A DNA stretch of 64,000 nucleotides from Lotus japonicus (Eukaryota > Streptophyta > Magnoliopsida > Fabales > Fabaceae): positions 82,694,732-82,758,731 of the forward strand of contig NC_080044.1 in NCBI RefSeq assembly GCF_012489685.1, in the 5' to 3' direction. Under the pieces are notes generated by a model that was not told the DNA's origin, ran no database searches, and saw nothing but the letters and a program-made list of their open reading frames with translations. Below, piece by piece: positions 22,006 through 33,290 of the stretch (its first letter is position 1; the number at the start of each line of letters is the position of its first letter). Both the position numbers and the translations under genes were made by a program.

Positions 22006-24949
22006 TTAACTATTTACAAGTGGTTCACTGATTTCAAGCAATTCATTTCTGAGACCGGTGAAAACCACAGAATCTGTTTCCAGGGGCTTGAACTTGATTA
22101 GAGCAGAAGGTACCAGGTCCTCTTCCTCTATTGTTTTAGCATTTTCCCCTGCTTTAGGAAAATGAGGGATCACCCTCCGTTTGATAACCACAGGATGCAT
22201 TAGCTCAAACTCCAAAGCTTGTTCTTTTAATGCGGAGCTCACAAACTGTTTCACCACCACATTAAAAAAAACATTACTAAGTTGCTAACTGAGAATAAAC
22301 ACTAAGACAATAGCATTAGGGGCATGAAAGAAGAAACTATAACATGTTTGGTTTAGCAACTCAGAAACTGCTCAAAGAAGCTTTTTCCCAGAATTGATTT
22401 TGCCTTCAGAATCAATTGCAGAAGAGTTACCAAACATACACTAATGCTCTAGTGATAAGGTGAGGTTGTCCAATTAGAGACTTGGGTTTAAATTGCAATT
22501 GTAATTATCTCATTGTAACTTGCTAATGTGCAACGAATAATTTCCGTAGTTGAATAACTATGTTGTTCTTCAAAACAAACAAAGATTCAAATTAGATTGC
22601 TGGTGTTATGCTATTCTATGCATTATGATACAGGGTATTTGATGCAAATGAAACTTATCACTTTCCATTGTTGACTAATCAAATTATACTTGGCACTTGT
22701 AAAACCAGTTTTTTCATTGTAATGTAAAGTTTCATGTCAAGCAGCAAATTGACATCTACAGAACAGTATGAATGAACCATTTAGAACAACTTGTGATGAT
22801 AACTTGCTCAAGTGAAACCCGGAACACGAAATCATAAGGTAGAGATTAAAAACCCCATCGTCCCTAAACATGAAAAAATTAGAAATTCAAATCGAGTAGA
22901 AAAGGACAAACCTCATAGAGAGCAGTGGTTGGTTCCCATGGAGAAAATACACCTTGAAGTACAACTCCATCCGGAAACTGAATCCGAATAATAGTTTTTG
23001 TGTATCTCCTCCTGGCAGCTTTAGCTTGCTTTTCTCTAAGTGACTTAGGGATTAAAAGCTGGGACTCTTCAAGCTTTTTTCTCCTTAATTCAGCTTCTCT
23101 TCTTACCTCTTCAGCTGAAAGTTTATAGAAGGAATCTGGTAGCTCAATTTTAGCTGCAACGCTTTCAGGGACAGCAAAGAAGACCTTCACCTGTAGAAGT
23201 CATTTTTTATAGGGGAAAAATAAACATATTTAGTGTCAAGAATTGGTTGGCTGCTAAATTTTGCACAATACTGAAGTACCAAAAGAAAGCAATGACACAC
23301 ATGATTTGAGTTCTGCCGAATAATAACTAAAGCATCAAACAGGAATACTCAAAGAATAAGAAGATTTGACCAAAGAAACAAGAACAATATACTAATATCT
23401 CTGATACAGTAATAGTTAAAACTATTTCTGCAGCTGATTTATATATACAAGAATGCATGAACACTGAAGACATAAACTCTAAAAAGTAAAATATTTAAAT
23501 TTCACACTTTTCTTTTGAATTATTGTATCAGGATGTGTTTCTCTTTGGGTGTTAATACTTGGGTACCACCATAATAGCTTGCTCAACTTAGGAGGTTTGC
23601 TTACCTTTCGGTTTGTGAAACTCTTGATAAATGTTTAAGAGGATTCTGCATTATTGTTCTCTGCTTTGTGTTTGTTCTATTAACCTCACAGAACTTCGAA
23701 ATATAAACATATTACAGTACCAAGCCTTGCAAAAGTGTGACCAAGTCTATCACAATTTTCACTATGCCTATGCAACACTAGATAATCACTCACAAGAGAA
23801 CCTGAAATTTATTTTCCCCTTACATTATAGTTAGACACCAAACCCAATAGCATTGATTAGCTAAAAATACTGTATACTTTGTACAATTTTCTTAGCACAG
23901 TTGCTCAAATGGTAAACATCTTTTATGGACATTTTCTTTTTCGTTGTCCATGCTACCGAGATAAAAAACTTCAGTGGCTACTATAAAAACATAATGCATA
24001 TACTTGAATGCATCCAATACACACACTTGAAAGCCCTTTTTAGAAGGATTATCAACATAATTTTTACCTGTCTGTCAACCTTCTTTGGTTCAGCCTTAAC
24101 ATCTTTCTCAGCAGAAGTTGAAGTCACCAAATTGTCCCTCTTTGAAGGTTGTTCCACCAGTGGTGGTTCCAGCAACACTAGAGCTTTCTTAATCACTTTT
24201 ATTTGCTCCTCTGTAGGAACCTCCATCACTGCCCATGTATCCCCATTCTCCTCCCTCAGCTCAAATCCTAGAAAGCTCAGCAACTCAATACCCCCTGTAA
24301 CCTCAGCAACAGCCTCTTTGATCTTTGGATTGCTCATCCTAATCTTCCTAAACTTAACATTCTCAGGTTCCCTAGCAATATTCCTCAGCAATTTAAGAAC
24401 AACATCAAGTGACCCCTCAGATGGGTTCCCTGAAAGGAAAGTGCCAACACAAACCTCCAATTCACTGTTTTGAGACTCAGCTTCAGTCAATGCCAATTCT
24501 GAGACACCCTTTTCACAATCACCCTCAGCTGGGGTGCTCAAACAAGTATCAACATGCTCAGAAACTTCCTCTTCGGATCGGAACGGTTGTTTACAAATGG
24601 GGCATTCATACACGTTCAGCGAGTACCCATTTTGCGATCTGTTGGATGAAGTGACGAGGGAATCAAACGGGTCAAACCCGTCACCCGGATTGCGATTGGT
24701 TTTCTGCGGCGAGGGTTCGTGATTGGTAGTTGAAGCTGGACGGGGTTTGGAATTGGGATTAGGGTTCTGGGTGGGAGTGAGGCGAGGAGTGGGATTGCGA
24801 TTGGGATTGATGGGTGCAGAAGAAGAAGAAGATGATGATGAAGATCCCAAAACCCTACCTTGACCCTTGAATTTGCCAGATGATGAAGAGGTGAAGGGGT
24901 TGTTGACTTTCTTCATGAACCCCTTGACTTTGTCTTTCATGTCACCCAT
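22006..24949 (-). CDS. PUX2: Plant UBX-domain protein, PUX2-like (466 residues)
   Basis: The model is complement(join(22006..22245,22912..23190,24068..24949)), two phase-0 introns, 466 residues. A Ser/Asn/Pro-rich disordered N-terminus (residues 20-90) precedes a C2HC finger at about 115-136 ([20 protein letters not shown], then DTC). A PUB/PUG domain follows (about 175-260: [20 protein letters not shown] ... [19 protein letters not shown]). After a charged helix ([17 protein letters not shown]), a UBX domain runs from about residue 358 ([20 protein letters not shown], then [12 protein letters not shown]). PUB and UBX modules both bind the AAA ATPase CDC48/p97, so the protein is probably a membrane or nuclear CDC48 adaptor. 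The order finger-PUB-UBX matches Arabidopsis PUX2 (At2g01650). Exon 3 of the model closes the UBX fold. Confidence 0.92.
22343..22437. repeat. CATGTTTGG-type MITE fragment (PUX2 intron)
   Basis: A shorter relative of the window's small MITE family with the ends 'catgtttgg' and 'ccaaacata' and the paired internal blocks 'cagaattgattttgcc' and 'cagaatcaattgcag'. It lies in the second PUX2 intron. Confidence 0.5.
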
Positions 24950-25206
24950 TGATTCTGAAAACTCAAGATCGGAGAAGAGAATCTAGGATTGAAGAGAAGA
25001 GGAGAAAATCCAGAACAAGAGAAATTAACAATGACAATACTCCCTTGCAAAGCACGGTATTTCTGTAAAAATATATGTAATAAATATTGGTCCTTTATTA
25101 TGTTTGACTTTCAATTTCAAGAAAAATAAATATGGATCATATTAAGAAAAATATAAATTTGATTTAATTGGTAGGTTTTTTAAGAGTAATTGATGTTTTT
25201 TTTTGA
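24950..25206. other. PUX2 5' UTR and promoter remnant
   Basis: About 250 bases separate the PUX2 start codon from the CACTA element, so the element sits inside what would be the proximal promoter. Bases 24950-25020 look like a purine-rich (minus-strand pyrimidine-rich) leader. Confidence 0.5.
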
Positions 25207-25209
25207 AAC

Positions 25210-28200
25210 CACTACAGCATTTTTGCCCTTCCACCGCGGAAGGAAAACCGCGGGCTCATGTGAAAAAACCGTGGCTAAAGGCATAAGCCACGGTTTGGCC
25301 GCGGTTTCCTTGTCGCAGTGTATGTGGCCGTGGCCAAGCTCATGAGCCACGGTTTTATCGCGTTTATGCCACAGTTCGTTGAAAATCGTAAGGCCACGGT
25401 TATCTTTATACCACGTATCATAAACCGCGGCCTGAAAGACAACCGTGACCTTAACATGCCTACTGAAACCGCGGTCTCAGAGATTTATGCCACGGTTTCA
25501 TAAGACATGTTAGTGCCACGGTTTCGTAACCGTTGTCTATGCCACAATATTTTGATATCAATCCATGGTCATACACTACTACTACTTTTTAAAATAAACC
25601 ACGACAGATCAAATAGATTTCGAGCAATTAAGCTGTTATACCACAAATATTTGGCATTTACTAGTTCAAGATTTAATAAATGACAAGTATTACAATAACC
25701 CAAAAACTTACGACTAAATCAAATCCTAAGTACAAAATAAGCAAATATATAAACAAACCTTTCACAAGCTATGATCTGAATTACAAGACCTAAGAGCAGA
25801 GTGCAATTGAAGACCAATCCAACTGCTTCCCAGAATGGACCCTATAAGCTCTCCAACACTTCAACCCACTGCATAGATTGAAAATGAAAACATGAAACAC
25901 ATGATTTTAGGATACCACAATCTGAAATTCTGTTTGTCACTACTGTTATTAGAACCAGTCTTCCTGATATATCCAATTACTCATCACATGACCCATTTTT
26001 CACTCGGCTAGTTTAAGAAACCTATGTATAGTTTTGGATAATTTTGAATAATCATATATAAGTAAAAAGGAAAATATAAAGATAACAGTTACATCACAAA
26101 ATACCCAAAATGTATTATTTAGTTTCCTACATAGAAACCAAGTTAGTGACAGAAAATACCATACTATATAAGAAATAGGTATCAAACTTCCTATACCACC
26201 ATTCACCACCAAAAAGCAGTAATCATAAGTTTGAAGTTCTGCTATACCTCCCACCCTCCCAATAAAAATGATAAATTAACTATTAACCAGCAAAACTATT
26301 AACCATGCATTGCGAGAGAAACTTAGCAAACTAAACTAGTTTATTATGAAAAGAAAACCCCAAAAATTATGCATGAAATTCTTTCCAAGAAGCCAAATTT
26401 ATTATTCACTCTGTTATGAGAATGTTTGTCGTGCTGATTACAGAAAAAGGATACAAGGAGATCTAACCCATAATCACCATGTGAAAATAATAACTAAAGA
26501 AAAATGTCAATTTTATCACAGCTAAGCAAAGCATGAACGACAATATACATTTTATAAGAAGAAGAAAATCAAATTCCAATGGAACATAAGCAACAATAGA
26601 TTTGAGTTCAGAAGCGCAAAGAACCAATAACGAAACCACGCTCGCAGACACAACACGATAGCCATGATAAAAGTTTAGAAATTTAAGGTTGCAATAGTAA
26701 TTGATGATGGATACCTTGAGGATGTTATCACTAGGGTGTACAGAAGATGTTGTTTTTGCAAGTGGGGCTTTGATGGAGGAAGCGATAGAGAAAAGAGAGC
26801 CTCTACCAGAGGGTCCTGATGACTGAACTTGAAGTCCTACCAAATCGGAGAGATGGTGTTGAACAAAATTCGAGACATGGTCAAAGCTATGAAACAAGGC
26901 CTGAATTGGATGATTCCCAGACATGTTACTTGATAGCTGAGTTGGGGACAGACAACATAAGAGAACAAAAAAAAAGTAACAATCACAATCACATTCAGCA
27001 TAGCCATAGCCCATCATTAAAACAAAAATTAAATCAAACCATATGAATTACTTGTAATTATATATTATCAGCTTGTAAAGCTACTGACATTGAAGCATAA
27101 GAACTTATCATAACAAACACAGATAAAAGCAAAAATATCCTACTGCATAATTAAAATCACTGGCAGCTTCCTGAACCAGGATACACAGTTACCTAGTTTA
27201 TTCAATTTAATTAAGAAACAATTGGTGAGAAGCCAATACAAGATATTGAATTTAACCAGCAGTGTTATTTTATATGGGGAAAATTCCATGATCAAAAGAA
27301 CTGATCTTTGCTGACATAAAGCCATGACTGAACCTACACAGCACTCCCAACCCTTTTCTCACATCCCTTCTCTCTCTGTTGGAAAAGCTCACTCTTTTAC
27401 TAACCTAAACCTTCTACCTACTCTGATTGATCATCATGATTGTTAGTTTCTAGAGTTGCAACATCTCATGCAATAGTTCTATTGCTAAAAAATTATGTAG
27501 CCTCATTTCCTAATTGAATATAAAATATAAATAACTAAATTGATGCAAAAAAGAGTGTATGCGACTGTGTGAACACAATCTTCCCCCTTACTACCCGCTC
27601 TTTTGTACTCTACATAAAATGCAAAAGAGGAACTCCACCAACTCTTGAACAATCAGATGAAATCCACTATGAAATCAGCAAAGAAGTGCTCAAAACAGAG
27701 GCAAATACAATGAGAAGAAAAACGGAAGAGTCTACCTCTTTAAACACTGAAGCTAAATGAAAATGGCTATCCTCACCCTTACAGAACCCCTCTGCTGAAA
27801 AATATGGCAAAAGACTTAGCCCTCCAGAAACTCCTAAAAAATATGGCAAAAGATTTAGAGACTAAACCAAAGCTCAAATCTTCCGGAAATCTTCTAAAAA
27901 ACATAAAATAGTTGATTAAAACCTGTCTATAAAGGAGCTGAAACTGAACTAAAAACTATTAAAATCACAAACACAAACAAGTAACAATGGAAAAAGAGAA
28001 CTAATTATGCAGAAGAGAATCCTTCAAACCAGGATCCATGCCCAAATTGAGCACCATCATCAAATCAAACTAAAACAAACACTGACTTCAGCAAACAAAA
28101 TAATGCATAGAACCAAGCAACAGAGAAGTACCCTGTAATTTCTAACATCTAACATGAAAAAAGAAAAACACTCAACGCCTAATGAATAATGAGAAGAAAT

Positions 28201-28855
28201 GAGGGGTGTACATGATAAAGAGGGTTACCCATGGAGAACAAGAGGAGAATACCAGTCAACACATTGAACTCTTTATCAACGTGATGAGAATCAGTGGGGT
28301 TCATGGTTGATCTCGTTGCTCTCGTCGCAGAGGAAGAAGACCGAACACATGGAAAGGGTGATGGCTCAAGTCGCTTGAGATCGAAATCGCTCACGAGTAC
28401 TTGAGAGAGAAGATAATCGGTGGAGGGAAGGGTCGCGCGAGATGAGCTGTCGCCAGATGAGCGGTGCCGGCGGAGGGAGGAGGGTCACGAACAATCGAGA
28501 TGGAGATAGCTAGGGTTCATAATCTTTCTCTTTTTCATCGTGAAGTTCTGATGAGAGTGAGTGTTGATTTGGGGTTTTACTTGTTTTATTACTTTTAAAC
28601 TTTTTAATGTCAAAAAAATGTAAATTTTTATGCCACGGTTATATTAATGGGATAAGGTTTCCACAGTCGAAAAACCGTAGTCATGAATTGTCCACAAATA
28701 TTAAACTGTGGAATAAAATCTAGGTGCCACGGTTTTCATCACCTGTGGTCATCAAGCGTCCACAGTTATCGAACCGCGGCATATACTGTACTTAGGCCAC
28801 GGTTTTTTCTCCGTTGAAGAATTTAGCGTGGTCTAAAGTGAAAAATGTTGTAGTG
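25210..28855. mobile_element. Non-autonomous CACTA (En/Spm) element with captured exon-like sequence, 3.6 kb
   Basis: The left end CACTACAGCATTTTT and the right end, read inversely, CACTACAACATTTTT are the inverted termini of a CACTA element. The flanking AAC at 25207-25209 and 28856-28858 is the 3-bp target duplication. About 340 bases inside the left end and 240 inside the right are filled with 'gccacggttt' units in both orientations. These are the subterminal motif repeats to which CACTA transposases bind. No transposase frame is present. Instead, the interior holds spliced-gene-like sequence on the minus strand, described separately, so this looks like a gene-carrying (Pack-type) element. 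It lies next to the PUX2 promoter. Confidence 0.92.
25842..28318 (-). pseudogene. Captured host-gene fragment inside the CACTA element
   Basis: A 222-bp segment, 26715-26936, is open for exactly 74 codons between an AG acceptor (ccccaactcag) and a GT donor (AAG|gtatcc). It encodes MSGNHPIQALFHSFDHVSNF, then VQHHLSDLVGLQVQSSGPSG and a serine-rich end. A further acceptor at 25868 would add WVEVLESL and a stop. A possible upstream exon around 28230-28318 encodes MNPTDSHHVDKEFNVLTGIL, but its donor phase does not join cleanly, so the copy is probably decayed or partial. I do not recognise the parent gene. GC content and splice sites unlike the surrounding transposon DNA suggest that it derives from a chromosomal gene. 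Confidence 0.5.
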
Positions 28856-28934
28856 AACTAAGAATAATTGATGATTAATTCAAAAGAAATTAGTAAATGT
28901 TTTTTTTGAATAAAATAAATCAGTAAATGTGATG

Positions 28935-29240
28935 GCAGTGGAGTTGGGACTCAAACACGTTTGAGAGATGTGTCACAAGGTTATATCTTGTGCTTCTGAT
29001 TACTTGCATGTGGTTGAGGTTCTACTGAATGATTCAGATGTGTTAATCTTTTGGAAGAAATAAATAGTTTTGCGCTTAAATGAGATTGGGATGTTGTTAT
29101 GGTCTATGTACCTCGTGAGATGAACAATGCAACAAATTCTTTGACTCGCCAAGATTTTAGGAATGATTATTTTTATCGGGTGTGGCGACATCCACCGCCT
29201 TCTATCATTACCTTCTTGTGTTTGGATGATGTAGCTTAGT
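28935..29240 (+). pseudogene. Degenerate RNase H-like fragment of a retroelement
   Basis: Read in shifting plus-strand frames, this gives pieces such as VMAVELGLKHV, DYLHVVEVLLNDSDV and MVYVPREMNNATNSLTRQDF. These resemble the RNase H-like C-terminal domain that plant LINE-type elements and their relics share. Stops and frame changes break it. It lies between the CACTA element and a Mutator-like element. Confidence 0.5.
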
Positions 29241-29290
29241 TTATGTTCTTTTTAGCTTTGCTCTTGTAAACAAAATATATATATATATAT

Positions 29291-30250
29291 GGGGAATGCT
29301 AATGCACACCCACTCTTTTTTTAGAAGGAGTGCATTAGCAACATACACCTTTTTCTTTAGACAAAAAACCCAACTTTCAACTTTAAAGTTAAGTTACTTT
29401 ATAAGGGTACCAAAGTAATTTCATAAGAACACCTTTTACAAATGAGTAACTTAGCATTGAATACCTTTTCTTTTAGACCAAAATATCCAATTCTCTTATC
29501 TTTAAAACAATTCAAGTTATGGGTATATAGGTAATTTTATTACTATTTTAATTTTAAACTTCTTAATTTCTCTCAGCTCATTTATTATCTTCTCCCCTTT
29601 CTCTTTTTCTCTTTCTCTGAACCTCTTGCATCGCTGCTCTCTTCCTCACACATTTTCACTTCTTTCTTTTTCTTCTTACATAATCTGTGTGTGGGTATGT
29701 TTGATAAAATAAAACCATTTGTAGAATGAAAGGTGGATGTATGTTGAGAAAAAAAAGTGAAATTGGTGAAATCAAGCTGGAGATTTCGATACCAGTTTCT
29801 ATAATTTAGGGGTGATTGAGAAGTTCTGTGATTATAACTGGGTGGGTATATCCAAATAAAGCACTTGTGGAACACTCCGAATAAACCATTGGCAGAGGCT
29901 AGATTTCCGATCTAAAGAAAGGAGTCGTGGAGGAGCCAAAGCTGCTCTTCAGCTTGAGCTGCACGGACCAAAAACGCTACGACCCAGAAGATGAAGAAGA
30001 AATAGAAATTAAGTGATAAAGGTGGAGAGAGGAAAACGGTAGTTTTTTGAAAATAAAATATAGGTAAATTACTTATGAGTTATCACCCAGTCTGAATTGG
30101 AGAGAGAGTGTAGATTGCAAAATTACTTTGGTACCCTTATAAAGTACCTTAACTTTAAAAGTGAAAGTTGGGTTTTTGGTCCAAAGAAAAAGGTGTATGT
30201 TGCTAATGCACTCCTCCTAAAAAAAGGGTGGGTGTGCATTAGCATTCCCC
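29291..30250. mobile_element. Mutator-like non-autonomous element, 960 bp, with about 130-bp inverted ends
   Basis: The left end 'ggggaatgctaatgcac' and the inverse of the right end 'ggggaatgctaatgcac' are identical, and similarity continues for about 130 bases (cacccac..., gtgtatgttgctaatg, aaagttgggtttttggtcc, ttactttataagggtacc). The flanks are TA-repeat DNA, so a 9-bp ATATATATA-type duplication fits but cannot be proven. The interior has pyrimidine-rich, UTR-like sequence and no transposase. Confidence 0.85.
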
Positions 30251-31237
30251 TATATATATATATATATGGAGTGGAAAGTTATTTTTCGGTGTATGGAGTG
30301 AAAAAACAAAGTCGATCGAATTTAACTAGGTTGATTGATTTAGTTTTTGATATTTTTTTAAGCTAATATGAATCAAATCATTTTAAAGAATGTTAGATTG
30401 ATTTTTAATGGTTTGGTTCGAGTAGTAGAGTTGAAATATAAAAGAATTAAATTTTGAATTTTTTTACTTTATATATTTTATTTTATATTAAATTTATAGC
30501 TTATATTACTGTAAGTTCAAAAAATTCTAATCTTCACAGTTCTTGTTAATGCGATTATGCACCCAAAAAATTATAATCTTCACAGTTCTTGTTAATGCGA
30601 TTATGCACCCCCTTCGTACTACTAATGTGATTCTTGCCTGGCTTTCTTTCAGCTCAAGTAAGACGGTTGCGGTGAGAATGATGATCACTTCAAAACTCTA
30701 GTAAAATAGGTGTTTTAGGATGGGATTTAAAAGGTGAGAATGATGATCACTTCAAAACTCTAGTAAAATAGGTGTTTTAGGATGGGATCTAAAAGTTCTC
30801 CAACGTGTTGCGGGGCCTTCAGGCGAGGGGCCTTCAGGCGTGAGAAGATCTTTTGGCTCCCTTAGGGCTGTGTGAAGCTTAGCTTGCTTTAGCAGCCACA
30901 TGATGATTCAAGATTCTTGATAGGCGTAGGAGTTGGGCTAAGCTGTGCAAAGTGAGCGTAGTAACCCCCATATGTAATGTAGAATCGAATATAAAGCTCT
31001 TTATAAGGGTGTACAAGGGACGGGTTTTTTGGAAGAAAGAACTTGAAAGGATCAAATTCTTTCATAATCTGTTGCACTTGTGAGGTTTACATTTTGTTTG
31101 ATCTATATACATGTGTCACTCATTTTGTTTGATCATTCTTCACTTGTCTCACATGTGCATAATACACAAATGATTTTCTCTTGTTAGAGCTTGAAAGTAT
31201 CCATAGTTTGATCAACGAATTCATAAAGTAGATGTTA
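30251..31237. repeat. Intergenic stretch with two local tandem duplications
   Basis: A 46-bp unit is repeated at 30519-30564 and 30565-30609 (core 'tcttcacagttcttgttaat'). A 62-bp unit is repeated at 30671-30732 and 30733-30794 with a single difference (gggattt versus gggatct). A shorter 'ggggccttcaggcg' doublet follows at about 30812-30840. The rest, to 31237, shows no gene. Confidence 0.8.
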
Positions 31238-31246
31238 AACATTTTA

Positions 31247-32478
31247 GGGTTAAAAACTATAACCGTCCCCGAAATTTGAGCGAGTTTTGAAAACCGTCCC
31301 TCACCGGAAAATTATCTGAAAACCATCCCCAGACTTTTAAAAACAAATTTGACTCGTCCCTCCGGCTTCCTCAGGTCCGGCAATCGCTGACTTGGCCGTC
31401 CACGTCAATTAATGAGACTCAACGTGAATTTTTTTTTATATAATTGTCCCTGTACTTTAAGCGAGTTTTGAAAACCGTCCCTCGCCGGAAAATTATCTAA
31501 AAACCATCCTCGGACTATTGAAAATAATTTCAACCCATCCCTCCGACCGCCTCAGGTCCGACCAGTTCCTTACGTGGTTGTCCACGTCAATTAATGAGGA
31601 TTACATGTCTTCTTTTTTAAATTAAAATATGTCATAATTATCTGAATTAACACAATTAACCCTAAATCCCCAAATTAACCCTAAATCCCTAGTTTTCCCC
31701 CTAATTAACTCTAAACAACAAATCAACATCTTTTCCCTTCTGTTTGAGCTTCTGTTCGAAACCTAACCCATCATCATCGTTCGAACCCTTCGAAGAACTG
31801 GGGAAGGTGATTCGAAGAACTGAGGACGAAGTAGGCGACGAAGAACACGAAGAACACCGAGGCTGCAACGAAGATTTGGGAAGGAAGCTTGTGAGGTTTG
31901 TTCTCAATCCTTCTCGTTTAACCGTTGAAAGTTAGAGTTTTTGTTGTTGAGAGGGTGTTGAATACGAATTGCGAGCAACATGTGTTGTTGTTGTTGGTTT
32001 TGCTAGTTGTTTGTTGTTGTTGTTGGTTTCTATTTTGGAGTTGAATCAGATTGTTTCTACCTTGTTTCTATTTTAGGGTTTCGTTTGTTCGAATTGACAG
32101 TGTGCGATTTGGGTTTAGTGATGCTTGAAACTTGAAATTATGCATGCTTGTTCATCAACATGTGTTGCTTGTTCATGGCCTGTGTTGCTATGCATTTTGT
32201 AGGATGAGTTGAAATTATTTTCAATAGTCTGAGGATGGTTTTCAGATAATTTTTTGGCGAGGGACGGTTTTCAAAACTCGCTCAAAATGCAGGGACGATT
32301 ATATGTTTTAACCCAATTGACGTGGACAGCCACATAAGGAGCTGGACGGACCTGAGGCGGCCGGAGGGATGAGTTGAAATTATTTTCAATAGTCTGATGA
32401 TGATTTTCAGATAATTTTCCGGCGATGGACGGTTTTCAAACCTTGCTCAAAGTACAGGACGATTATAGATTTTAACCC
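31247..32478. mobile_element. Mutator-like non-autonomous element with doubled terminal repeats, 1.2 kb
   Basis: A perfect 9-bp target duplication, AACATTTTA, flanks the element at 31238-31246 and 32479-32487. The ends are GGGTTAAAAACTATAACCGT on the left and the inverse of ...GATTATAGATTTTAACCC on the right. Each end contains two copies of a roughly 190-bp unit ('gagttttgaaaaccgtccct', 'ggaaaattatctgaaaacca', 'gtccacgtcaattaatgag'): 31247-31430 and 31440-31610 on the left, and two inverted copies at about 32200-32330 and 32335-32478 on the right. The interior (31640-32190) holds a short open frame at 31744 with no recognisable domain and a GTT-rich tract. Confidence 0.92.
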
Positions 32479-32487
32479 AACATTTTA

Positions 32488-33008
32488 TTCTCATCCACAT
32501 GACAAGATAAATTTGAGCACCATGTATCACATTTTAATCATTATAACAAATTAAAATTTTATAAAATATATATGTTGGACGGACGGGTGACCCGGGTGTC
32601 AACCCAACCCTACCCGAAGTCGGGTAATCCAAAGATCAACCCGAACTCAATCTCTTTTATTGATCGGGCCGGGTTCAACTCGGCCCTATAGGCTTGGGCC
32701 GGGACGGGTTGGCGGGTAGGGCCGGATCTTATACACCGCCTCTTTACTATGATTGAAACAAGCAAGGAACAAGTGGCCACAAGCTCAGCTTGTAAACGTC
32801 ATCTTGACACTGACTTTTTAATTTTTATCCAATAGCTTATGTATTTTACTGAGGTGACCCTCACTGGTGTGAGAACAGTACGTGTCTATGGTTATTAGAA
32901 TGACACTTAACACTTACATTGTGAAATTAATAGCGAGTGAGATCGCAATTACTATACACGAAGAAAAAAATTAAATGAGCAAAACTATCATTGTGTAAAA
33001 AATCACGG
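32488..33008. other. Intergenic with a GC-rich palindromic patch
   Basis: Bases about 32575-32740 are unusually GC-rich for the region and contain internally complementary blocks ('gggtgacccgggtgtcaacc', 'gggccgggttcaactcggccc', 'ggcttgggccgggacgggtt'). The style recalls MITE ends seen in many plants, but boundaries could not be set. The remainder is AT-rich with no gene. Confidence 0.4.
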
Positions 33009-33017
33009 TTCAATTGC

Positions 33018-33281
33018 GGGAGTTGGGTTTGGCACCCCACCTATGGGGCTTGGCACCCCACTTTATCAAATACGGAATTTAAAATTCCGTATTCTCCCTA
33101 TTGAATACGGAACTTAAAATTCCGTACTGTATTTAAGCATGCGTGTCACATTTTCAACCACTCATTATATACTAAAACAGATACGGAATTTTATTTTCCG
33201 TATTGATACGGAACTTTAAATTCCGTATTTAATAAAGTGGGGTGCAAAGCCTAAGGGGTGGGGCACCAAACTCAATTCCCA
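33018..33281. mobile_element. 264-bp foldback MITE rich in ATACGGAAT/ATTCCGTAT
   Basis: The ends 'gggagttgggtttggcaccc' and the inverse 'tgggaattgagtttggtgcc' pair, and pairing extends about 70 bases through 'ccccactttat' and 'aaatacggaattt'. The flanks TTCAATTGC (33009-33017) and TTCGATTGC (33282-33290) are a 9-bp duplication with one mismatch, pointing to the Mutator superfamily. The motif ATACGGAA[..]TTCCGTAT occurs several times, so each arm can also fold on itself. Confidence 0.8.
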
Positions 33282-33290
33282 TTCGATTGC

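Noticed and set aside
22440..22500. Possible SINE (box A and box B-like words) in the PUX2 intron
   Set aside because: The box B match is weak (gggtttaaat) and no tail or target duplication was found.
29585..29875. 96-codon minus-strand frame inside the Mutator-like element
   Set aside because: Low-complexity composition, no domain, and no splice context.
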